From Catellatospora sichuanensis (GTDB taxonomy: Bacteria > Actinomycetota > Actinomycetes > Mycobacteriales > Micromonosporaceae), in the NCBI RefSeq assembly GCF_007483665.1, contig NZ_VIQO01000030.1, positions 124,001-188,000 of the forward strand: a stretch of 64,000 bases of DNA, given 5' to 3'. The number at the start of each line of letters is the position of its first letter. The first letter of the stretch is position 1. This document shows, piece after piece, positions 1 through 8,411 of this stretch. The position numbers were made by a program, and so were the translations under genes. Below the pieces are notes generated by a model. That model saw nothing but the letters and a program-made list of their open reading frames with translations, did not search any database and was not told the DNA's origin.

Positions 1-2
1 TG

Positions 3-89
3 TGCACCGACCCCGCCGCGGCCGTCGACCGCATCGCCGCCACCGACGTGAAAGCCCTCCTCCTCCGCCTGTCCGGCGGCCCGTCATGA
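3..89 (+). CDS. 3' end of an unidentified gene (partial)
   Basis: A reading frame open from the window edge ends in TGA at 87-89. Its 28 visible codons end in G or C in all but two cases, which matches real genes here and argues against chance. The residues (ending VKALLLRLSGGPS) are too few to assign a family. It would be the last part of a gene lying upstream of the polyprenyl synthetase. It could still be a chance open frame. Confidence 0.4.
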   Translation, partial: CTDPAAAVDRIAATDVKALLLRLSGGPS

Positions 90-122
90 CGCCCCGCCTG
101 CGCGCCGGGCGGCTCCGGTCCT

Positions 123-182
123 GCAGTTTCGGGGAAACTGCGCGAATGCGGGCGGTCGATGGTGCAGTTTCCCCGAAACTGC
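123..182. repeat. Nested inverted repeat, two 19-bp palindromic arms
   Basis: Positions 123-141 (GCAGTTTCGGGGAAACTGC) and 164-182 are exact reverse complements of each other. Each arm is also a hairpin in itself (8-bp stem, 3-nt loop). The 22-bp spacer shows nothing. It lies between the preceding stop and the polyprenyl synthetase, so it may be a terminator or a dispersed intergenic repeat. The rest of 90-330 shows no gene. Confidence 0.7.
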
Positions 183-330
183 GGTTCACCCCGTGGGGGG
201 TGCGGTGGTGGGAGGGGCGGGTGGAGTTCCCGTGTGGTGACTTTGCTCTGCACCCATTTGCTTGCTCTGCACCCACCGGCGCAACACGTGGCCGCCGGGT
301 GTTCGAGCCTGTGCGGGCCGGGGGTGCGCC

Positions 331-1413
331 GTGACGCTCGCGCCTGCGCCGACGCCGCTGGCGGCGCGCATCGACGCGGTGCTGGCCGGGTTCGTGGACG
401 GGCAGCGGCTACTGTGGCCGGACGATGAGTTGCGGCCGATGCTGGACACGGTGCGGCGGTTCATCCTCACCGGTGGCAAGCGGCTGCGGCCGGCGTTCTG
501 CTACTGGGCCTGGCGCGGGGTTGCCGCGCCCGAGGATCGGGGCGAGGACCAGGCGGCGGTGACCGCGGGCGCGGCGCTGGAGCTGTTCCACTGCTTCGCG
601 CTGATCCACGACGACATCATCGACGCGGGCAGCCGCCGCCGCGGCCAGCCGTCCCTGCACGAGGAGTTCGCCGCGGCGCACGCGCGGCACGGCTGGCGCG
701 GTGACGCGCGCTCGTTCGGCCGCAACACCGCGCTGCTCTGCGGGGACCTGTGCGCGATGTGGGCGGAGGAGCTGTTGGCCGGCTGCCCGGCCGGGCCGGT
801 GCGGCTGGCCCAGGCGCAGCGGCTGTTCGCGGTGATGCGGGCCGAGGCGGTGGCGGGGGAGTACCTGGAGGTCGTCGCGCAGGCGATGGGCGACTTCGGG
901 TCTGGCGCGCGGCAGCGGGCGGCACGGGTGATGCAGCTGAAGACGGCCCGGTACTCGGTGGTGCGACCGCTGCAGATCGGGGCCGTGCTGGCGGGGGCGA
1001 GCGACGCGGCGCTGGACGGGCTGGCGGCGTTCGGGGAGCCGCTGGGGGAGGCGTTCCAGTTGCGTGACGACGTGCTGGGGGTGTTCGGCGATCCGACGCG
1101 CACCGGCAAGTCGGTGCTGGACGACCTGCGCCAGGCCAAGCCGACGACGCTGCTGGCGGAGGCGTTCGCGCGGGGGGATGTCCGATCGCGTGCGGTGCTG
1201 TCGGCACACGTGGGGGCTGCGGGTCTGGACGAGGCGGGCGCGGCGCGGGTGCGTGCGGTGATGGCGGAGTCGGGGGCGCTGGCCGCGGTGGAGGAGCGGA
1301 TCGCGGCGGCCCGCGCCGAGGCGCTGCGGGCGCTGGAGTTCCTGGATGTGGCGGAGGAGTCGCGGCAGGCGCTGGGGGCGCTGGCCGACTTCGTGGCGAG
1401 CAGATCGGTGTGA
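331..1413 (+). CDS. Polyprenyl synthetase (trans-isoprenyl diphosphate synthase)
   Basis: A 360-residue type-I isoprenyl diphosphate synthase, which would condense isopentenyl diphosphate with an allylic diphosphate in the cytosol. It has GGKRLRP (about residues 48-54), the first aspartate-rich motif DDIID (94-98) and a second motif LRDDVLGVFGD (from about 244) in which the last Asp of DDxxD is Gly. Length fits the geranylgeranyl/farnesyl synthase group, but chain length cannot be read with confidence. I chose GTG at 331 because a G-rich Shine-Dalgarno-like stretch precedes it. An ATG 69 bp upstream extends into non-conserved sequence. No terpene cyclase or other carotenoid gene is adjacent, so its pathway is unclear. 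Confidence 0.88.
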   Translation: MTLAPAPTPLAARIDAVLAGFVDGQRLLWPDDELRPMLDTVRRFILTGGKRLRPAFCYWAWRGVAAPEDRGEDQAAVTAGAALELFHCFALIHDDIIDAGSRRRGQPSLHEEFAAAHARHGWRGDARSFGRNTALLCGDLCAMWAEELLAGCPAGPVRLAQAQRLFAVMRAEAVAGEYLEVVAQAMGDFGSGARQRAARVMQLKTARYSVVRPLQIGAVLAGASDAALDGLAAFGEPLGEAFQLRDDVLGVFGDPTRTGKSVLDDLRQAKPTTLLAEAFARGDVRSRAVLSAHVGAAGLDEAGAARVRAVMAESGALAAVEERIAAARAEALRALEFLDVAEESRQALGALADFVASRSV

Positions 1414-1513
1414 GGCACCAGATCGCGGAGAGCTGACCGGGATGACGGCGAAGCAACAGGATCGCTCACATTTCCACTGAGGTCACCAATTTCCATATAA
1501 GCAGCGACATGTC

Positions 1514-1544
1514 TTAACCTGATCTTCATCTATCCTATAGGATA
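1514..1544 (+). promoter_or_regulatory. Candidate promoter with palindromic operator
   Basis: TATCCTATAGGATA at 1531-1544 is a perfect 14-bp palindrome in an AT-rich pocket upstream of the first secreted glycosidase. A possible -35 TTAACC (1514-1519) lies 18 bp from a -10-like TAGGAT (1538-1543) inside the palindrome, so a bound protein would cover the -10. The core ATCCTATAGGAT recurs at 15154-15165 before the ABC importer. The palindrome is seen; the promoter boxes and the repressor are inferred. Confidence 0.6.
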
Positions 1545-1607
1545 TTTCATACACGGTTCGGTAACAGGACCGAAACTCTGCCCCCACATTCGCGGAGGTT
1601 TTCCCCC

Positions 1608-4600
1608 ATGAACCTCAGCAAGTCGTTACGCCTGGCCCTCGCGGCGGTCCTCGCCGCGGGCCTGAGCGCGGCCGTCCCCGCCGCGCCCGCCCTGGCATCG
1701 CCGACCGATGCCGCCTTCAACTCCTCCACCGGCGCCCTCAACGTCAACTACGCCGGCTACCTGTCCAAGCACGACCTCGTATACAACCGCCAGAACACCA
1801 ACCCGCTGCACGGGCTCACCGTCGGCAACGGCCGCACCGGAGCCATGGTCTGGTCCCAGAACGGGATCACCGCGCAGGTGTCCGGCGTGGACCTGTCGCA
1901 GCAGTCGGCCTTCGCGGCCGGTCTGCTCAACTTCAACACCAGCCCGGCCATCGACGCCGGGTCGAGCACCTTCCAGCAGCGGCTGTCGCTCTACGACGGC
2001 ACGCTGACCACGAAGTACGACAGCAACCGCACCGTCACGATCATGGGCTCGCCCAACTCCGAGGTGATGGGCATCCACGTCGACGACACCCGTGGCGGCG
2101 TGTCGGCCGCGACGCTGGAGCTGAGCCTGTGGGACCCGAACGGGGTCTCCAACAGCGCCGACGTGCCCAACCTGACCACCTGGCGCACGGTGTCGACCGG
2201 CAGTGACGCCTCGGCCGCCTGGTTCAGCCGCGGCCAGGCCGATCCGAACAACTTCGGCTACACGTTCGCCGCCACCGTCGAGGGCGCGTCCTACAGCGCC
2301 TCGGTGGTCAACGGCACCCGGGTGCGGCTGAGCATCACGCCCACGGCGAGCTACACCATCTGGTTCACCGCGGCCAGCCGGATCAACTCGCCGAACCTCG
2401 ACTCGGTCGCCCAGGCCAAGAACCAGCTCGCCTCGGCCAAGTCGACCGGCTACAACACCACGTTCACGAACTACAAGAACTGGTGGCACAACTTCTGGGG
2501 CAAGTCGTTCGTGCAGTACTCGAATGCCACCGGCGACGCCGACTACCTGGAGAACGTGTACTACCTGTCCACGTACATGATCGCGGCGGGCGGGTACGGC
2601 AACTACCCGGTGCACTTCATCAACGGCGTGTTCCGGGCGACCGGTGACCAGACCAAGTGGAGCAACGGCTACTGGTACTGGAATCAGCGCGACGTCTACA
2701 ACTCGTTCCTGGCCAGCAACCACGCCGACATGATGGCGGTGTTCAACCGGCTATACAGCCGCAACTACACCGCGCTGAAGGCGTACACGCAGACCAGGTA
2801 CGGCACCGACTCGCTGTGGGTGCCCGAGACGATGGGCTGGGACGGCAACGCCCGCGGCACCATCAACAGTGACTACGTCAACGACATCTACTCCACCGGC
2901 ACCGAGGCCGCGTACAACATGTACCTGCAGTACCGGTACACCAACGACACCGCGTACCTGCAGAACACCGTGTACCCGTACATGAAGGACGCGCTGCGCT
3001 TCTACCAGAACCGGTTCCAGCTGATCAACGGCAAGTACCAGATGGTCAACAGCAATGCCCACGAGACCTACTGGGACGTGCGCAACGCGATCACCGACCT
3101 GGCCGCGGTGCGGCTGCTCGCGCCGCTGACCATCCAGGTGAGCACGCAGCTCGGCCTGGACAGCGGGCTGCGCGCAGGCTGGCAGAACCTGGTCGACAAC
3201 CTCTGGCCGTACCAGCTGAGCAACAACGCCTACCTGCCGCACGACCCGCCGTCGTCGCCGGTGCGCAACGGGGAGAACGTGTCGGCCGAGCTGATCTGGC
3301 CGTACGACCGCACCGGCATCGGCTTCGCCGACTACAACACCGCGGTCAACACGTGGAACGTGCGGCCCAACCCGTACGCCAACGTGTGGGCCAACGACCA
3401 CGCGCAGGCGGCCCGCCTCGGCCTGGGCGACCAGGCGTTCAACGGCATGCGCACCATGCTGCAGCGCTACCAGAACTACCCCAACGGCATGACCAACAAC
3501 ACCAACGGGGTGTTCGAGTACCTCGGCATCCACCTGGTCGCCATGAACGAGTCGCTGCTGCAGAGCTACCACGACAAGATCAGGGTGTTCCCCGCGCCGC
3601 CCACCGCGTCCTCCTTCGTCGGCAAGTTCACCCTGCTGGCCAAGGACGGTTTCCTGGTCAGCTCGGAGCGCGAGGCCGGTGAGATCAAGTACGTCGGGCT
3701 GCGCAGCCAGTTCGGCAAGAACGCCACCGTGGTCAACCCGTGGGGCACCCAGCAGGTCCGGGTGCGCCGCACCTCCGACAACGCGATCATCACCACATCG
3801 TCGGCGGCCGAGGTCAGCTTCGCCACCGCCGCCAACACGGTGTACGTGGTGGAGCGCACCGCCAAGCCGCTGACCGGCTACACCGCCACCACGCTGACCG
3901 GCACCGCCAACAACGGCCAGAAGTCGCTGCTCAACACGGCGTCGACCCTCGGCCTCGGCACGCCCGGCGGCGGCGGTGGCGGCGGGATGGTCAACGACAC
4001 CGACCTGACCTACGACGCCGGCTGGTACCACACCACCGCCCGGGGCTACGGCGACTACAACGACGACACCCACCACACCAACACCGTCAACGCGGCGGCC
4101 TCGTACACGTTCACCGGCACCGGGGTCGAATACCTGTCCGAGCGCAACGGCGACATGGGCAACGTCGACGTGTACCTGGACAACGTGTTCCAGGCCAACG
4201 TCAACCTGTACGTGTCCGGCGCCCGGCAGGCGCAGGCGGTGGTCTGGTCGAAGACCGGCCTGACCAACGGCCAGCACACCATCCGGATCGTCAACAAGGC
4301 CACGGCCGTGGCGATCGTGGACGCGCTGCGCATCACCACCGGCGGCACACCCCCGGCCACCGGCTACGTCGCCCTGAAGGCGCTGGCCAACGGCCAGTAC
4401 GTCACCGCCGCCAACGCCACCACGGCGCTGATCGCCAACTCCACCACGGTGGGCACGGCACAGCAGTTCCAGGTGAGCGACCTCGGCGGCGGCAACATCG
4501 CGCTGCGTGCCCGGTCGAACAACCAGTTCGTCTGCGCCGAGAACGCGGGCGCGAACCCGCTCCTCGCGAACAGGGCCTCCGCCGGCAGTTGGGAGACGTT

Positions 4601-4751
4601 CGCCCTGGTCCGCAACTCCGACAACACGGTGAGCCTGCGGGCCACCGTCAACAACCAGTACGTGGTGGCCGAGAACGGCGGCGCTGCGGCGCTCATCGCC
4701 AACCGCGCGTCCATCGGCCCCTGGGAGAAATTCGAAATGATCACACTCTGA
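1608..4751 (+). CDS. Secreted GH95/DUF5703-like glycosidase with fascin-like C-terminus
   Basis: A 1047-residue exported protein. Residues 1-30 are a Sec signal peptide (AAPALA cleavage region). The N-terminal beta-rich region opens with GLTVGNGRTGAMVW, typical of DUF5703 and GH95 proteins. Residues about 295-690 look like an (alpha/alpha)6 catalytic barrel rich in Trp, Tyr and Asn, as in GH95 (alpha-L-fucosidase or galactosidase). I cannot place the catalytic carboxylates, so the substrate is open. A poly-Gly linker near 787 leads to a beta-sandwich module (about 795-905), then a fascin-like beta-trefoil (about 918-1047) with repeated YV.AEN and ANRAS..WE.F blocks. ATG 1608 follows GCGGAGG. 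It is probably regulated through the palindrome at 1531-1544 and works with the following secreted enzymes. Confidence 0.8.
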   Translation: MNLSKSLRLALAAVLAAGLSAAVPAAPALASPTDAAFNSSTGALNVNYAGYLSKHDLVYNRQNTNPLHGLTVGNGRTGAMVWSQNGITAQVSGVDLSQQSAFAAGLLNFNTSPAIDAGSSTFQQRLSLYDGTLTTKYDSNRTVTIMGSPNSEVMGIHVDDTRGGVSAATLELSLWDPNGVSNSADVPNLTTWRTVSTGSDASAAWFSRGQADPNNFGYTFAATVEGASYSASVVNGTRVRLSITPTASYTIWFTAASRINSPNLDSVAQAKNQLASAKSTGYNTTFTNYKNWWHNFWGKSFVQYSNATGDADYLENVYYLSTYMIAAGGYGNYPVHFINGVFRATGDQTKWSNGYWYWNQRDVYNSFLASNHADMMAVFNRLYSRNYTALKAYTQTRYGTDSLWVPETMGWDGNARGTINSDYVNDIYSTGTEAAYNMYLQYRYTNDTAYLQNTVYPYMKDALRFYQNRFQLINGKYQMVNSNAHETYWDVRNAITDLAAVRLLAPLTIQVSTQLGLDSGLRAGWQNLVDNLWPYQLSNNAYLPHDPPSSPVRNGENVSAELIWPYDRTGIGFADYNTAVNTWNVRPNPYANVWANDHAQAARLGLGDQAFNGMRTMLQRYQNYPNGMTNNTNGVFEYLGIHLVAMNESLLQSYHDKIRVFPAPPTASSFVGKFTLLAKDGFLVSSEREAGEIKYVGLRSQFGKNATVVNPWGTQQVRVRRTSDNAIITTSSAAEVSFATAANTVYVVERTAKPLTGYTATTLTGTANNGQKSLLNTASTLGLGTPGGGGGGGMVNDTDLTYDAGWYHTTARGYGDYNDDTHHTNTVNAAASYTFTGTGVEYLSERNGDMGNVDVYLDNVFQANVNLYVSGARQAQAVVWSKTGLTNGQHTIRIVNKATAVAIVDALRITTGGTPPATGYVALKALANGQYVTAANATTALIANSTTVGTAQQFQVSDLGGGNIALRARSNNQFVCAENAGANPLLANRASAGSWETFALVRNSDNTVSLRATVNNQYVVAENGGAAALIANRASIGPWEKFEMITL

Positions 4752-4756
4752 CCCCC

Positions 4757-4785
4757 GCGGGGGCCGGACCTGGTCCGGCCCCCGC
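4757..4785 (+). terminator. Strong GC hairpin after the glycosidase
   Basis: Six bases after the stop, a 13-bp perfect stem (GCGGGGGCCGGAC and its complement) closes a 3-nt loop. There is no T-tract, as is usual in actinobacteria. It separates the glycosidase transcript from the next gene or protects its 3' end. Confidence 0.7.
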
Positions 4786-5075
4786 ACCGCCACTTCGGAG
4801 CCGAGCATTCGGCGACCCGGCTCCGAGCCGACCGTCCGGTCTTCCGCGGCACACCGCGGCAGACCGGTGGCCCGGGTTGGCACCGGGCGCTCCGCCTCCA
4901 CGGGCGGCGCGCCGCGGACCACCCGGACACCCGACCCCGAGGGAACGCGTCATGGCACCCATCGCCGAGATCCACCGTGCTCCGCGCCTGATCAGTGGCC
5001 GGTCGCCGGGACGGTCGTGCGTTCCTTCGGCTCCCCGTCCCGCACCAGCCGACCCCCACTGATCCGGAGCGACCC
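4786..5075 (+). other. Intergenic leader before the first PQQ-type dehydrogenase
   Basis: No convincing gene is seen. GATCAGTGG (4990-4998) is exactly complementary to CCACTGATC (5056-5064), which ends one base before the GGAG Shine-Dalgarno (5066-5069) of the next gene. A long-range stem in the mRNA leader could therefore lie against the ribosome site. A smaller CGGAGCCG/CGGCTCCG pair occurs just after the terminator. No known riboswitch is recognised. Confidence 0.4.
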
Positions 5076-8000
5076 ATGCCTCGAAGTACCCGCCCGCGCC
5101 TGGCCGCGGGCCTGGCCCTGATGATGCTCGCGAGCGTGGCGGCCGCGGTCGTCAACGTCGTCGCGACCCCCGCGCCGGCCGCCGCCGCGCCGCCCCCGAC
5201 CTCCAGCTTCGAGAAGGTGAAGCTGGACGGCGGGCTGTCCATGGGCGAGCCGATCGAACTGTCCGTGCTGCCCGACGGCAAGGTCCTCTACATCAACCGG
5301 GGCACGAGCTCCGGCGGCGGCCAGGTCCGGCTCTACAACCCGGCCACCGGCTCCACCACCGTGGCGCTGACCCTGCAGCTCGACGCCCGGTTCGAGGACG
5401 GCCTGATCGGCATCACGCTGCACCCGCAGTTCGCCACGAACCGCTGGGTCTACCTGTTCTACTCGCCGGTGGCCACGCCGCTGGTCAACCGGATCTCCCG
5501 GTTCACCTTCAACAACACCACCCTGGTCCTCGACGCGGCCAGCGAGACCAAGCTCATCGAGTGGCCCACCGAGCGGCGGCTGTGCTGCCACTCCGCGGGC
5601 TCGATGACCTGGGACAGCAACAACAACCTGTACTTCGCGGTGGGCGACAACACCAACTCCGGCGGCGACTCCGCGGGCATGGCCCCCATCGACGAGCGCA
5701 CCTCGCGCGACGCGCAGTACGACGCGCAGCGCACCTCGGGCAACACCAACGACCTGCGCGGGAAGATCAACCGGATCCACCCGGAGAACAACGGGACCTA
5801 CACGATCCCGTCCGGCAACCTGTTCCCGCAGGGCACGGCGAACACCCGGCCCGAGATCTACACCATGGGCAACCGCAACCCGTACCGGATCTGGGTCGAC
5901 AAGCAGGCGAACAACACCCTGTACTGGGGCGAGGTCGGACCCGACGCCGGGGCGACCATCCCGAACCGGGGCCCGGCCGCCTACGACGAGTACAACCGGG
6001 CCACCGGCCCCGGCAACTACGGCTGGCCCTACTGCGGCGGCCCGAACACCGCCTACAACGACTGGGACTTCGCGGCCAACGCGCCGCGCGGCTGGTTCCC
6101 GTGCGGCGGCAGCACCGGCCCGGTCAACAACTCCCCGCGCAACACCGGCCTGCAGCAGCTCCCGCCGACAAAGGGCGCGCTGGTATGGGAGCAGCACGGC
6201 GGCAGCCGGGAATGGCCCGCACTGGACAACCCGGGCGGCTGCGGCTCGCCCAACCACGCCGAGGTCTACCACTACAACCCGAACCTGAACTCCACGGTGA
6301 AGTGGCCGGCCTACTACGACAACAAGCTGATCATCACGGAGTACTGCCGTAACTGGATCAAGGAGGTCCAGTTCGACAACGGCAACCCGGTCACCGGCAA
6401 CCCCACGATCATCGAGCCGGTGGTCTCCGGCATGCAGCTGGTGCACCCGATCGACATGGAGTTCGGCCCCGACGGGTCGCTCTACCTGCTCGAATACGGC
6501 AACGGCTACTTCTCCGGCGACGCCGCCGCAGGCCTGTACAAAATCAACTACGTGGCGGGCGGGCGCTCGCCGACCGCCGTCGCCACCGCCAACCGCGACA
6601 ACGGGCTGGCCCCGCTCGCGGTGACCTTCTCCAGCGCGGGCAGCAACGACCCCGACGGCGACCCGCTGACCTACGCCTGGGACTTCGACAGCAACGGCAC
6701 GACCGACTCGACCGCGGCGAACCCGTCGTACACGTACACCACGGTCGGCGACAAGCGGGCCCGGCTGACCGTCAACGACGGCACCGGCCGGTCCGGCAGC
6801 GTCACCATCCCCATCGTGGTCGGCAACAACCGGCCCGTGACCACGGTCGGCGCGATCCCGAACGGCGGCATCTACGGCTGGGGTGACAACGTCACCGCGA
6901 CCGCGGCGTCCACCGACGCGCAGGACGGCACCATCGCCTGCGGCAACGTGGTGGTGCGGGTGGCGCTCGGGCACCAGGAGCACGCGCACGAGGAGGGCCA
7001 GGGCACCGGCTGCGGCTTCACCTTCAACACCGGCCCGATCCACGCCGGGCTCGACGCGGTGCAGTTCTTCGTGGTCCGGGGCAGCTACACCGACCGCGGC
7101 GCGACCGGCACCGTGCCGCTGACCGGCGAGCAGCAGCTCACCCTGTGGCCCAAGCAGTGGCAGGCCGAGCACTACGTGACCCTCAACGGGCCCAAGGTGG
7201 TCGACCAGGCCGCGGCCGAGGGCGGCAAGCGGCTGGGCGACATCCAGAACGGCGAGAGCGTACGCCACCACGGCGTCAGCCTGAAGGGCATCACCAGCGT
7301 CAAGGCCCGGGTCTCCTCAGCCGGGACGGGCGGCGTGCTGTCCTTCCGGTACGACTCCACGACCGGCCCCGAGGTTGCCCGGATCGCGGTGCCCGGCACC
7401 GGCGGCTGGGACAACTACACCGAGGTCACCGCCCCGGTGACCAGGCCCGACGACGGCACGCACGACCTGTACCTGGTGTTCACCGGCACGGGCACCGGCG
7501 CGCTGTACGACGTGGACAGCTACACGTTCATCGGCAGCGGCGTCGGCAGCACCCCGCCGGGCGGCGGCCAGGACCTGGCGCAGGGCCGCCCGGTGACCGC
7601 GTCCAGCACCGAGGCCGGGGCCAACGTCGCCGCGAACGCGGTCGACGGCAACGCCGCCACCCGCTGGAGCAGCCTCTACGCCGACCCACAGTGGATCACC
7701 GTGGACCTCGGTCAGCAGTACGCGGTCAACCGGGTGCGCATCAACTGGGAAGCCGCGTTCGGGCGGGCCTACCGGGTCGAGGTGTCGCCGGACAACAGCG
7801 CGTGGACGTCGGTGTTCTCGACGACCACCGGCGACGGCGGGGTCGACGACCTCAACGTCACCGGAACCGGCCGCTACGTGCGCGTCTACGGCACCCAGCG
7901 CGGCCTGACCCAGTACGGCTACTCGCTGTTCGACCTCAACGTCTACGGCACCCCGGCGAGCGGCGCGACGCTGCTGTCGCGCAACCGGCCCGTGACGGTG

Positions 8001-8351
8001 TCCAGCACCGAGGCCGGGGCCAACGTGGCGGCGAACGCGGTCGACGGCAGCACCACCACCCGGTGGAGCAGCCTGTACGCCGACCCGCAGTGGATCACCG
8101 TGGACCTCGGCCAGACCCGCAACGTCAGCCGGGTCGTCCTGAACTGGGAGACCGCGTACGCCACCGCTTACCAGGTGCAGGTCTCCAACGACAACAGCAG
8201 CTGGACCACGATCTCGTCCACCACCACCGGCAACGGGGCGGTGGACGACCTCGCGGTCAGCGGCTCGGGCCGCTACGTGCGGATCAACGGCACGGCGCGG
8301 GCCACCCAGTGGGGCTACTCGCTGTGGGAGTTCGACGTCTACGGGTCCTGA
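5076..8351 (+). CDS. Secreted PQQ-type sugar dehydrogenase-like protein with PKD, CBM6 and two F5/8C domains
   Basis: A 1091-residue exported protein; the signal peptide ends near residue 38. Residues about 44-497 are a six-bladed glucose/sorbosone dehydrogenase-type propeller (GLIGITLHPQFATNRWVYLFYSP, NDLRGKINRI, GNRNPYRIWVD, NYGWPYCGG), a fold whose characterised members oxidise sugars with PQQ. PQQ use here is inferred. Then come a PKD domain (about 498-583), an Ig-like stretch with HQEHAHEE, a CBM6-like domain (about 690-825) and two F5/8 type C domains (about 832-958 and 962-1091). A CCH motif in RRLCCHSAG is shared with the second dehydrogenase. ATG 5076 has GGAG six bases upstream. The binding modules suggest oxidation at a polysaccharide surface. 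Proteins of this kind are also annotated only as carbohydrate-binding. Confidence 0.82.
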   Translation: MPRSTRPRLAAGLALMMLASVAAAVVNVVATPAPAAAAPPPTSSFEKVKLDGGLSMGEPIELSVLPDGKVLYINRGTSSGGGQVRLYNPATGSTTVALTLQLDARFEDGLIGITLHPQFATNRWVYLFYSPVATPLVNRISRFTFNNTTLVLDAASETKLIEWPTERRLCCHSAGSMTWDSNNNLYFAVGDNTNSGGDSAGMAPIDERTSRDAQYDAQRTSGNTNDLRGKINRIHPENNGTYTIPSGNLFPQGTANTRPEIYTMGNRNPYRIWVDKQANNTLYWGEVGPDAGATIPNRGPAAYDEYNRATGPGNYGWPYCGGPNTAYNDWDFAANAPRGWFPCGGSTGPVNNSPRNTGLQQLPPTKGALVWEQHGGSREWPALDNPGGCGSPNHAEVYHYNPNLNSTVKWPAYYDNKLIITEYCRNWIKEVQFDNGNPVTGNPTIIEPVVSGMQLVHPIDMEFGPDGSLYLLEYGNGYFSGDAAAGLYKINYVAGGRSPTAVATANRDNGLAPLAVTFSSAGSNDPDGDPLTYAWDFDSNGTTDSTAANPSYTYTTVGDKRARLTVNDGTGRSGSVTIPIVVGNNRPVTTVGAIPNGGIYGWGDNVTATAASTDAQDGTIACGNVVVRVALGHQEHAHEEGQGTGCGFTFNTGPIHAGLDAVQFFVVRGSYTDRGATGTVPLTGEQQLTLWPKQWQAEHYVTLNGPKVVDQAAAEGGKRLGDIQNGESVRHHGVSLKGITSVKARVSSAGTGGVLSFRYDSTTGPEVARIAVPGTGGWDNYTEVTAPVTRPDDGTHDLYLVFTGTGTGALYDVDSYTFIGSGVGSTPPGGGQDLAQGRPVTASSTEAGANVAANAVDGNAATRWSSLYADPQWITVDLGQQYAVNRVRINWEAAFGRAYRVEVSPDNSAWTSVFSTTTGDGGVDDLNVTGTGRYVRVYGTQRGLTQYGYSLFDLNVYGTPASGATLLSRNRPVTVSSTEAGANVAANAVDGSTTTRWSSLYADPQWITVDLGQTRNVSRVVLNWETAYATAYQVQVSNDNSSWTTISSTTTGNGAVDDLAVSGSGRYVRINGTARATQWGYSLWEFDVYGS
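7601..8110 (+). repeat. Near-identical DNA repeats encoding F5/8C modules
   Basis: The segments 7601-7711 and 8000-8110 match at 103 of 111 bases by my alignment, and a third close copy is at 9770-9880 in the next gene. They encode the same stretch of the discoidin fold (the SSTEAGANVAANAVDG region). DNA identity above what protein function requires suggests recent duplication or gene conversion between modules. Confidence 0.8.
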
Positions 8352-8358
8352 CCCTCTC

Positions 8359-8391
8359 GCGCCGGAGGCGGCCGTCCGTCGCCTCCGGCGC
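8359..8391 (+). terminator. Intergenic hairpin
   Basis: A perfect 12-bp stem (GCGCCGGAGGCG / CGCCTCCGGCGC) with a 9-nt loop is followed by TTCTTCG, seven bases after the stop of the dehydrogenase. It probably terminates transcription or stabilises the 3' end. Confidence 0.7.
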
Positions 8392-8411
8392 TTCTTCGAC
8401 AAGGAGCAACG

